This document shows positions 8,831 to 16,649 of a stretch of DNA of 64,000 nt, piece by piece. The stretch is taken from the NCBI GenBank assembly GCA_003491285.1, contig CP022705.1, forward strand, positions 1,631,501 through 1,695,500. The letters are read 5' to 3'. The position numbers were made by a program, and so were the translations under genes. The notes beneath the pieces are model-generated. The model saw only the letters and a program-made list of their open reading frames with translations. It was not told the DNA's origin and searched no databases. The DNA is from Methanobacterium sp. BRmetb2. Lineage in GTDB: Archaea; Methanobacteriota; Methanobacteria; Methanobacteriales; Methanobacteriaceae. How positions within the stretch are numbered: position 1 is the first letter of the stretch; every line of letters starts with the position of its first letter.

Positions 8831-9609
8831 GTTAACTTTCCTTTGATTTATTATAGTTTTACTTCACTTAATTAATTTCAATTTTTGTGAGTAAATAATT
8901 TAATTTTTTGATATTATTAATTATTTAGGGTAATTAAAAAAGTTTTATACTAATCTATTTTAGAATATTCTAACAAAATATTGTCGAAATTTACAGATTT
9001 AAAGTTCTTTTTATAGTTTTCAAAGGTTTTTAACGTTAATTGTTAATCTTATTCCATTTTTAATAGGTTATATGGGAAAAATTTTCTATAGGTTTTTCTA
9101 TGGGTATGGTTTGAGTTGCAGAATATAATCATATCTTAGAAATGTCAGATATTCCTGAAAATTTTGTGAAATCAGTTTTATTAAATAAATAAATAATAAA
9201 TCCTATAAATAGGCTTAAACCATTTCATTTTTTGATTAATAGTTTTAAATTTAATCTATTTTTATTAAAAGAATTTTCATTCTGACTATAATCTAAATTA
9301 GAAATTAGATATGGTAATAATTTATCTAAACACTTTAAATATTCTAATAATGAGAGTAATACTAATTTTTTGGATTAAAAAAGCACAAATAGTTCCTTAA
9401 TTCTTAAAAAAAATAATTAAGGTAATACCTCTCTTTATAATTATTTTAATTCCTTTAAATAAAGTCTTAAATTCAGAAAAGAGTTCTATCAGTCCATTTT
9501 TTTTGAAATAAAAACAAAATATTTATATATTATTGAAGTAAAGAAGTTTAACCGTCCAAAAAAATTGTCAAAGTTGGCAGTTTAAATATATGGACGAGGG
9601 GGCGTTAGA
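8831..9609. other. Long A+T-rich intergenic region, 779 bases
   Basis: No open frame of credible length on either strand. A perfect 12-base palindrome TAGAATATTCTA lies at 8961-8972. Most of the region is homopolymeric A/T tracts. The right end carries the promoter and leader of the secreted pseudomurein-active protein. I see no tRNA-like or snoRNA-like sequence. Confidence 0.5.
9518..9529 (+). promoter_or_regulatory. TATA box, promoter of the secreted cell-wall protein
   Basis: AATATTTATATA matches an archaeal TATA box and predicts transcription from about 9552. The same 12 bases stand before the genes at 33092, 43707 and 46594. The resulting leader is about 58 bases if translation begins at 9610. 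Confidence 0.6.
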
Positions 9610-11958
9610 ATTTCGAGAAAAGTAATTTTAGCAATGATATTCATGCTAAGTGTATCATTGCTTGGTTCGAATAGCATCTACGCCAACACAGATGACCAAC
9701 AACCTTTAGAAAATATCTTAGGTTCAGATGTCGGTAGTGATGAACTTGATACTAATGATACCAACACTGATGATCAGCCACCTTTAGAAAATGGTCTGGA
9801 TTCAGATACCAATGAAGATGAACTTGATACTAATGATACCAACATCACTGATGAACAACCTATAGAAAATGGTTTGGATTCAAATGATGTTGAAGAGGAA
9901 ACTGGTACTAAAAATAGTACTGGTACTACGAATAATGATTCAGAGAACATTCAGGAATATGCAGCTGCAGGCCAGGAAGTATACGAAAATATGCAGGGCT
10001 TTTGGTTAAAACCAGAAGATGTTAGCAAGATTAACGTTACTACCTTACAAACGGCAGGTATAACAGATATATTTCTTTTAACTAAGGGATATAAGTATAC
10101 ATATACCAATCAACTTCAAACACTCATAACTAAGTTAAAAGGAAGCGGGATCCGTATTCATGCATGGATAATATGCTTTTTAGATAGCAACGGTAAATGG
10201 GTGGATCCACAAGGTAAATACAGCTACCAGGTAAAAGTTCCAGTTACATCCAAAATAAAAACAGCCTATAAAGTTTACTATAAAAAATGGTACAAAATTC
10301 CCTATAAAAAATGGTACAAAAGCTGGTATAAAAACTGGTACAAATCCTATGGGCACTGGAAATATGTTTGGAAATCCACTTGGAAATCCATTACCTCTTA
10401 CAAATGGACTTACAAATGGAAATATACAACCAAATATAAATGGGTAACTAAAACTACCTATAAATATCAAACCAAATACGGTACAAGTACTGCATTTAAT
10501 GATGCTCTAATAAACACAATATCAAGTATTACCAAAAATTATGATATAAGCGGTATTCATCTAGATTACGTACGATACCCAGGTACAGCTTACAAACACG
10601 ATAATAGTGTTGAAAGCATAACTTCATTTGTAAAACGTGCTTACAACACAGTAAAATCAGTTAAAACCAAAGTTAGTGTATCTGCAGCAGTAATGCCAGA
10701 AAAATCAGTGAATGCAAAATATTACGGCCAGGATTATGCTAAACTCTCACAGTACTTAGACTTTTTGGTACCAATGGTTTACAAAGGTAATTACAATCAA
10801 GACACAGATTGGATTGGGTCAACTGTGAAATATATTAAAGACCAAGCTGGTGGTAAGCCAGTAATTGCTGGATTGCAGAGTTATAGGTCAGATAGTAATG
10901 TAGTTCCTATACCTGCTTCAGAATTAGATAATGATATTGAGGCTGCTTTAGATAACGGAGCTTCAGGATTTGTATTGTTCCGTTACGGCTTAATTAATCA
11001 ACAATTTTTCAGTACTGATTCCGCGGGTTCTGCTGACTCGTATGTAGCTGATTCAACAACAATTAATGAAATAAAGGTTGCAGCTTCAAAAGTAAAGACT
11101 TTTATTGAAACAAATAAAAGACTTCCCAATTATGTGACTTTATCTGGAAGACAAATTGGCATGGCTGAATTTTTATACATGCTGGTTTCTAGTGTAGTTC
11201 AAATAAATCAAGGAACCTCCAATCCTATAAAATTCAGAGAATTTGGAGAAGCTCCAAATCCCAGTGGAAACACTATAGTCGCCAATATTTATAAGAAAGA
11301 ATATGTGAAGATTGCAAATAATCTGAAGAAATTCTTAGAGTCACATAATAGAGCACCAAATTATGGAATATACTCAGCAGGAAAATTAGACTATAACAAC
11401 ATGGTTTATAGTTTCTCAAAAATAATGGACTTCTACAATTCCAAGAAGAGATTACCTAACTACGCTATAGTTAACACTAAAAAAATCAACTTTAAAGAGG
11501 TAATTCCGCCTGAGTTGAAACCATATCTCATTGCCACCAACAATTGTCAGGTTAATGATGCTGCAATAAAATCATTAGCATTGTCAATAGTCAATGGGGC
11601 TGGTTCAAATTATGAAAAGGCAGATAGAATATTCAGATGGGTCAGAGATAACATTAGTTATACCTTCTATTATAACACCAAATACGGCGCAACAGGTATG
11701 TTAAAAACGAGAAATGGAAATTGTATAGACCACACCCACTTAATGATTGCACTGGCCAGATCAGTAGGAATTCCGGCAAGATATGCCCATGCACAATGTG
11801 AATTCTCTTCAATGACCGTAGGACATGTGTGGGCTGAGTTATATGCGAATGGTGCTTGGTATACAGCAGATGCAACCAGTTCAAGAAATACATTAGGCGT
11901 TATGCAAAATTGTAAAATATTGTATTGGAAAGGTCGCTACGCACAATTACCTTTCTAA
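9610..11958 (+). CDS. Secreted pseudomurein-binding protein with glycosidase-like and transglutaminase-like domains
   Basis: Predicted wall-bound autolysin or remodelling enzyme of 782 residues. Order: signal peptide ending ...NSIYA; three 26-residue acidic repeats (about residues 30-105); a TIM-barrel glycosyl-hydrolase-like domain (GHL10 type, with GIHLDYVRYP) split by a Lys/Trp/Tyr-rich insert at about 200-290; pseudomurein-binding-like repeats with RLPNY motifs (about 490-630); and a C-terminal transglutaminase-like domain with GNCIDHTHL, VGHVWAE and TADATS (Cys, His, Asp), like pseudomurein endoisopeptidases. The start is chosen at ATT 9610: GAGGGGG lies seven bases upstream and the frame adds SRKVILA, a basic signal-peptide n-region. 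The ATG at 9634 is too far from the SD. It is monocistronic and followed by a T-rich terminator. Confidence 0.82.
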   Translation: MSRKVILAMIFMLSVSLLGSNSIYANTDDQQPLENILGSDVGSDELDTNDTNTDDQPPLENGLDSDTNEDELDTNDTNITDEQPIENGLDSNDVEEETGTKNSTGTTNNDSENIQEYAAAGQEVYENMQGFWLKPEDVSKINVTTLQTAGITDIFLLTKGYKYTYTNQLQTLITKLKGSGIRIHAWIICFLDSNGKWVDPQGKYSYQVKVPVTSKIKTAYKVYYKKWYKIPYKKWYKSWYKNWYKSYGHWKYVWKSTWKSITSYKWTYKWKYTTKYKWVTKTTYKYQTKYGTSTAFNDALINTISSITKNYDISGIHLDYVRYPGTAYKHDNSVESITSFVKRAYNTVKSVKTKVSVSAAVMPEKSVNAKYYGQDYAKLSQYLDFLVPMVYKGNYNQDTDWIGSTVKYIKDQAGGKPVIAGLQSYRSDSNVVPIPASELDNDIEAALDNGASGFVLFRYGLINQQFFSTDSAGSADSYVADSTTINEIKVAASKVKTFIETNKRLPNYVTLSGRQIGMAEFLYMLVSSVVQINQGTSNPIKFREFGEAPNPSGNTIVANIYKKEYVKIANNLKKFLESHNRAPNYGIYSAGKLDYNNMVYSFSKIMDFYNSKKRLPNYAIVNTKKINFKEVIPPELKPYLIATNNCQVNDAAIKSLALSIVNGAGSNYEKADRIFRWVRDNISYTFYYNTKYGATGMLKTRNGNCIDHTHLMIALARSVGIPARYAHAQCEFSSMTVGHVWAELYANGAWYTADATSSRNTLGVMQNCKILYWKGRYAQLPF
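9739..9930 (+). repeat. Tandem 78-base (26-residue) repeats, about 2.5 copies
   Basis: Inside the secreted protein gene, the unit starting GATGAACTTGATACTAATGA occurs at 9739 and again at 9817, exactly 78 bases apart, with a degenerate third copy. Together with the sequence just before 9739 it encodes three related 26-residue acidic units (TDDQQPLENILGSD type), a flexible surface stalk. Confidence 0.8.
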
Positions 11959-11959
11959 T

Positions 11960-11976
11960 ATTTTTTTATTTTTTTT
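11960..11976 (+). terminator. T-rich terminator
   Basis: Runs of seven and eight T directly behind the stop codon of the secreted protein fit an archaeal oligo-T terminator. The convergent ferritin-like gene ends at 12002. Confidence 0.5.
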
Positions 11977-12001
11977 AAAATTAAAATTAAGAGAAGATAT
12001 T

Positions 12002-12406
12002 CTATAATTCTTCTAATCTCATCCTAAACTCTTTGCGATGTCTTTTTTCCTCATCTATTATATGTTTAAGGACTCCAATCACTTCTTCATCGTTTATAAC
12101 TTCTATTTGATGATTGTATTTGTCAATACCTTCTGTTTCAAGTTGGATCTGTCGTTCAAGCTGACTTTTCAAATTATCCCCACCAAAATCAAGTTCTTTA
12201 TGTTCCATAGTGGGTTTTCCTCCTCTTTTAGTGATAAGATCAGCCAACCACCACATATGTCTCATTTCATCTACAGAAATGGCCTCTGTAACCCTGCTGG
12301 AGTCACAATTTTCAATGACAAAGGAATTATATGCATAGATCATGGTTGTTTCGAGTTCTCGGACAAAATCTTCGTTTAACATTCTTATTATTTCTTCTTT
12401 TTCCAT
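12002..12406 (-). CDS. Ferritin-like (bacterioferritin-type) protein
   Basis: A 134-residue four-helix di-iron-type protein. EDFVRELETTMIYAY gives the first Glu pair, SVDEMRHMWW the first ExxH, and DEEKRHRKEF the second ExxH, at the spacing of ferritin-like/DUF2202-type proteins. The likely role is iron storage or oxidative-stress protection, though bacterioferritin-like proteins this short may act otherwise. GGGGTACTAAA precedes the ATG. The thioesterase gene upstream ends 14 bases before it, so both are probably one transcript. Confidence 0.82.
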   Translation of the reverse strand: MEKEEIIRMLNEDFVRELETTMIYAYNSFVIENCDSSRVTEAISVDEMRHMWWLADLITKRGGKPTMEHKELDFGGDNLKSQLERQIQLETEGIDKYNHQIEVINDEEVIGVLKHIIDEEKRHRKEFRMRLEEL

Positions 12407-12420
12407 TTTAGTACCCCAAA

Positions 12421-12828
12421 TTATTCTTTCGTTAAGTTCAATTTATCTTTTTTACGGTAGGCCATTCCCTGGAAAATAGCAATAATATCCCCTCTTTGAT
12501 CTTTGATCTTCACAGTATATGTGGCAATTTTTGGGTTTATAGAAATTTCTTCAGCTTCTGCTAATAAAGTTCCTTTGTATGCAGCTTTCATAAAAGATAT
12601 ATGGGCATTTATGGCCACACTTACATTTCCATGTGAATTTGCAGCAGCAGCAAATGTAAAATCTGCCAGGGTAAAAATAGCTCCTCCGTGGACGGTTCCC
12701 AGACTGTTAAGATGGCCCTGTTTTATCACCATTTCTGCTTTTGCTTTACCTTTATTTGCTTCAATTAGTTTAATGTGATTCTTACATGCAAAATTATCAT
12801 TTTCAAAATATTTTAATAGTTTTTCCAT
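12421..12828 (-). CDS. PaaI-like hotdog-fold thioesterase
   Basis: A 135-residue acyl-CoA thioesterase of the PaaI/YbgC hotdog superfamily. The signature HGGAIFTLADFTFAAAANS contains the HGG loop and the catalytic Asp in the long helix. The strand NAHISFMKAAYKGTLLAEAE is typical. The family removes CoA from aryl- or acyl-CoA, and aryl-CoA metabolism genes (PaaK-like) exist elsewhere in the window, though no direct link is shown. It is co-directional and closely spaced with the ferritin-like gene. Confidence 0.86.
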   Translation of the reverse strand: MEKLLKYFENDNFACKNHIKLIEANKGKAKAEMVIKQGHLNSLGTVHGGAIFTLADFTFAAAANSHGNVSVAINAHISFMKAAYKGTLLAEAEEISINPKIATYTVKIKDQRGDIIAIFQGMAYRKKDKLNLTKE

Positions 12829-12970
12829 TTAAAAAACCTTTTCAGTTCTTCAATAGTTTAGCAAATACTTATTAAATGACTTTTATGTTCTTTATTATAT
12901 TAAAATTTAAATTAGAATATAAAATTTGTAATTTACTAATTAATCTCAGTTTTTTAAGAATGAAAAAGGT

Positions 12971-13741
12971 TTAAACCTGGTATTTATCCAAATATTCATC
13001 TAAATCATCAACTTCATAAAGATTTATTAAATTTAAATGCTCATCGTGATCTTTTTTAATTTCTTTTAGTTCTGCATTTGAAATTATTTGTTTACGATCA
13101 AGTAACTCAATAAGCATCTCTTGGGTGTTAATGGATTTCGAAAGCATTTTTTTTATATTTTTAAATTCAGCAGAAAAATTGTCAGGATATTTAAAATCAC
13201 CATCAAATTTTTCAATAAGGGTTAAATGACATTTTATATTATTTTCATCGGTTTTTGACCATAATACTTTTTCTAATCTCATTTTTTTCATTTTTCTGGA
13301 TATACCTGACCTGACCACAGAAAGATAACTATCCTGGTTCATCCATTCTTTAATTTCCTGCAAATCTTTTTCTTTAATAATGCTATTAGCTTTTATTGCT
13401 AGTTTGTCCCCTCTAGATTCATCAATCACTTCTTCATATAAATAAGGATTAAATTTAATGTCATTTACCACAAGTTTTTTTATGTTAAGTACTTCTATTT
13501 CTTCAATTTCGAAGATATAACGCACCACAGGATTTCCTTCAGTATAATAATAGGATGAACTGAGTACTTTCCATCTTTTTTTATCTTCTACTGAATGGAT
13601 AATTTTAGGAATTTTTATGGGATTATACACTTGAAAATGAATCTTTAACTTTTTTAAACTCAATTCTGAATGTTTAGATTTGAATATTTCCTCTTTTTCA
13701 ACTTCTGCTCTCACTTCATGCCCTTCTACTGTAAAAAACAT
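12971..13741 (-). CDS. Hypothetical protein
   Basis: A 256-residue protein I do not recognise. It is basic and charged, with no cysteine-rich motif, signal peptide or membrane segment. The N-terminal half looks strand-rich, including the run SSSYYYTEGNPVVRYIFEIE. The middle part (MKKMRLEKVLW) is basic, and the C-terminal 60 residues look helical, ending in an acidic DDLDEYLDKYQV. AGGGGAATTGGA precedes the ATG. It is monocistronic. Confidence 0.6.
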   Translation of the reverse strand: MFFTVEGHEVRAEVEKEEIFKSKHSELSLKKLKIHFQVYNPIKIPKIIHSVEDKKRWKVLSSSYYYTEGNPVVRYIFEIEEIEVLNIKKLVVNDIKFNPYLYEEVIDESRGDKLAIKANSIIKEKDLQEIKEWMNQDSYLSVVRSGISRKMKKMRLEKVLWSKTDENNIKCHLTLIEKFDGDFKYPDNFSAEFKNIKKMLSKSINTQEMLIELLDRKQIISNAELKEIKKDHDEHLNLINLYEVDDLDEYLDKYQV

Positions 13742-13980
13742 TCCAATTCCCCTAAGTGTATGAATAATAATTGATTAGTTTTTCCTAAATTTACTAGTAT
13801 GATTATAAATTACATAATCTTAAATTTATCTCTAAATATTTTTCAAAGAAAAAAAATCTGTTCTTTTAGATCTTGTCTTCTAAAGCGAATAATACCAAAT
13901 TTTTTAGATATGATCAAAAATTTTATTAATTTTCCACTACATATCATACAATATCCATTTATATAAGACGGGGGATTTTT

Positions 13981-15429
13981 ATGTCTTTTAATTCGAATTT
14001 AACAATTTTTCAGATGAATGACAGCCATGCGTATTTCGATCTGCATAACGAATTATTTTGGAAAGGTTCTAAACCGGTTTATAGAGAAGTTGGAGGTTTT
14101 GCAAGGATAAACTCGATTTTTAATCAGGTTCGTCAGGACCAACCAGACCAGGTATTAGTATTTGATTGTGGTGACACTATACATGGAACCTATGCTGCAG
14201 TTAAATCTAAAGGTGAAGCACTAATCCCTATCCTCAATGAAATGAATTTTGATGCAATGACTGCCCACTGGGAATTTGCTTATGGACCAAAACAATTCAT
14301 GAATATAACTAGAAAATTAGATTACCCCATGCTGGCTGTCAACTGTTATAATGAAAAAAATGATCAATTAATTTTTAAACCGTATCATACTATGGAAAAA
14401 AACAATTTAAGATTGGGAATTATAGGTATTGCTGCTACTATTGTTGATAAAGTCATGCCGACTCATTTTAGTGAAGGCATTTATTTCACTCTGGGAAATG
14501 AAGAATTAAGTTATTATGTTGAAAAATTGAGAAATGAAGAGAAAGTTGACATGATAATTGTCATATCCCATCTTGGTTTTCCACAGGAAGTTAAATTGGC
14601 AATGGAAACCGAAGGAATCGATGTTCTACTAAGTGCACATACTCACAACCGTTTGTATAAACCAATCATGGTTAATAAAACTGTAATTATCCAGTCAGGA
14701 TGTCACGGATCCTTTGTAGGGAGGTTAGATTTGAATATACAAGGAGGTAAGATTAAAAACTTCCATCATGAACTCATAACAGTTGAAAAAGATATTGAAG
14801 CTGATCAAAGAATAGAAAAAATGGTAGAAAGGAATATGAAGCCCTACAAGGATTATTTAAGTCAAGTTGTAGGATATACTGAAACAGGACTTAATAGAAA
14901 TACTGTGTTAGAATCTACAATGGATAATTTTCTTTTAAACAGCTTGTTAAATCAAGAAGATGCTCAATTGGCTTTTTCTAATGGCTGGCGTTATGGGGCA
15001 CCAGTACCTCCTGGTAAGATTACTATAAATGATCTCTGGAATATAATACCAGTTAACCCTCCAGTTTCCACTGTAGAGTTAGAGGGTCGGGAAATCTGGC
15101 AGATGATGGAAGAAAATTTAGAGAGAACCTTTTCATCTGATCCCTACAAGCAGATGGGAGGTTATGTGAAAAGATGTGTGGGATTGAATTTATACTTTAA
15201 AATTGAAAATCAAAATGGAATCCGGATACAAGAGATATTTATCCAGGGCAAGCGTCTGGAAGCAAAAGAAAAATATAAGGCAGTCTTTGTGACAAGCCAG
15301 GGTGTACCTGAAAAATACGGCGCTAAACGGGAAACAACAGATACAAATGCTATAGATTCCCTAATTAACTACTTAGAATATAATAAAAGTGTTAAAGCGG
15401 ATCTACTAGGTACCATAACTCCGGTGTGA
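13981..15429 (+). CDS. 5'-nucleotidase-family metallophosphatase, SoxB-like
   Basis: A 482-residue protein with an N-terminal metallophosphatase domain and a C-terminal 5'-nucleotidase domain. Metal motifs are MNDSHAYFD, FDCGDTIHG, AHWEFAYGP, VISHLGFP and LLSAHTHNR. The usual GNHEFD is replaced by AHWEFAYG, the variant known from SoxB-type thiosulfohydrolases. Substrate-domain motifs include FSNGWRYGAPV and WNIIPVNPPVSTVELEG. Unlike UshA or SoxB there is no signal peptide, so it should be cytosolic. Other Sox genes are absent, so the true substrate is open. GGGGGATTTTT precedes the ATG. Confidence 0.82.
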   Translation: MSFNSNLTIFQMNDSHAYFDLHNELFWKGSKPVYREVGGFARINSIFNQVRQDQPDQVLVFDCGDTIHGTYAAVKSKGEALIPILNEMNFDAMTAHWEFAYGPKQFMNITRKLDYPMLAVNCYNEKNDQLIFKPYHTMEKNNLRLGIIGIAATIVDKVMPTHFSEGIYFTLGNEELSYYVEKLRNEEKVDMIIVISHLGFPQEVKLAMETEGIDVLLSAHTHNRLYKPIMVNKTVIIQSGCHGSFVGRLDLNIQGGKIKNFHHELITVEKDIEADQRIEKMVERNMKPYKDYLSQVVGYTETGLNRNTVLESTMDNFLLNSLLNQEDAQLAFSNGWRYGAPVPPGKITINDLWNIIPVNPPVSTVELEGREIWQMMEENLERTFSSDPYKQMGGYVKRCVGLNLYFKIENQNGIRIQEIFIQGKRLEAKEKYKAVFVTSQGVPEKYGAKRETTDTNAIDSLINYLEYNKSVKADLLGTITPV

Positions 15430-15501
15430 TACTTGAACCACTTTTATTTTGTGATTTTTTTTAAGTATATTTTTTAAAATAAATTTATTTTAGAAAATTA
15501 A

Positions 15502-16419
15502 TTAGGAAGATACGGAGATCATCCTTTCTATGGCCTTCAAAGCTCTTTTTGCAATATTTTCTGGGACTTTAACCACATATTTTTCAGTTTTTATTGATTT
15601 TAGCACGTTTTCAAGGGTGTGAAGTTTCATGTTTTCACATATAGCATCTTCAAATGCGGGTAAAATGGTTTTATCTGGATTTTCTCGTCTAAGTCTAGTT
15701 ATTAAATCGATTTCTGTGCCAATTATAAAAGTATCTTTAGATGAGTCTGCCACATGGTTTATCATACCGCCGGTGCTTAATATATAATCAGCATATTCCT
15801 GAACTTCTGGATCACATTCTGGATGTACTAATATTTCTGCGTTAGGATATTTTTCCTTCAAAAACATTAAATCGGCCACATTGAACATTTTATGAACGTA
15901 ACAATATCCTTCATCAGGGATGGGGATAATTTTTTTATCTGTGTTCTGGGCCACGTACCAAGCTAAATTGTTGTCAGGGCCAAAAAGAATCTTTTTCTGA
16001 GGAAGACTTTCAACAACCTGTACTGCGTTGGAGGATGTGCATAAAATGTCTGCCTCTGCTTTTGCCTCTGCTAATGTATTAACATACAAAACCACTGCCG
16101 CGTCGGGGTATTGTTTTTTTGCTTTTCTAACTTCACTTGCAGGGAGCATGTGTGCCATGGGACATTCTGCTTCTGGGTCTGGAATTACGATCTTTTTTTC
16201 TGGATTCAAAATAGCTGCAGTTTCAGCCATGAAATCTACACCGCAAAATATAATCAAATCTGATTCTTTAATTTGAGATGCTTTTATGCATAATTCCAAT
16301 GAATCTCCAATAAAATCTGCTATTTCCTGTATTTCCCCTTTTTGATAATTATGGGCTAAAATAATTGCATTTTTTTCTTTTTTAACATTTATTATTTTTT
16401 TTTGAAGCTCATTTAACAT
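15502..16419 (-). CDS. nadA: Quinolinate synthase
   Basis: NadA condenses iminoaspartate with dihydroxyacetone phosphate to quinolinate, using a [4Fe-4S] cluster. ILAHNYQKGEIQEIADFIGDS is the N-terminal signature region. The three cluster cysteines are likely those of IFCGVDFMAET, LVHPECDPEVQ and AFEDAICENMK. The length of 305 is normal for archaea. nadC lies about 7.5 kb away on the other strand; no aspartate dehydrogenase or oxidase gene is in the window. There is no clear ribosome site before the ATG. Confidence 0.95.
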   Translation of the reverse strand: MLNELQKKIINVKKEKNAIILAHNYQKGEIQEIADFIGDSLELCIKASQIKESDLIIFCGVDFMAETAAILNPEKKIVIPDPEAECPMAHMLPASEVRKAKKQYPDAAVVLYVNTLAEAKAEADILCTSSNAVQVVESLPQKKILFGPDNNLAWYVAQNTDKKIIPIPDEGYCYVHKMFNVADLMFLKEKYPNAEILVHPECDPEVQEYADYILSTGGMINHVADSSKDTFIIGTEIDLITRLRRENPDKTILPAFEDAICENMKLHTLENVLKSIKTEKYVVKVPENIAKRALKAIERMISVSS

Positions 16420-16649
16420 TATAATCGTGCCTGTAAAATTTTAGAATGTATTGATCCTGTATAATGAGATTATCAGGATTTATGAAATATTATATAAAAA
16501 TTTTATACCTATTTTAAGAACGTGAAACTATTTTTAATTACTATAAATTGTATTTATGATTTATAAATATTTTTTATATTACTATGATTATTTTTTAGAG
16601 AGTTTAAAATGAAAATATAAAAAAAATTAGATTCTAATTTTTAAATGTC

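Noticed and set aside
9590..9625. Eleven-codon leader peptide starting at ATG 9590 before the wall protein
   Set aside because: Its start lies in front of, not behind, the GAGGGGG site, which fits the downstream ATT start better. The frame is too short to judge.
10180..10470. Antisense open frame of 96 codons rich in Phe, Val and Pro opposite the Lys/Trp/Tyr insert
   Set aside because: It is the mirror of the repetitive coding strand, where AAA and TGG codons read as TTT and CCA. It has no ribosome site and no promoter.
15430..16649. nadA and nadC as an operon
   Set aside because: They lie about 7.5 kb apart on opposite strands with unrelated genes between.
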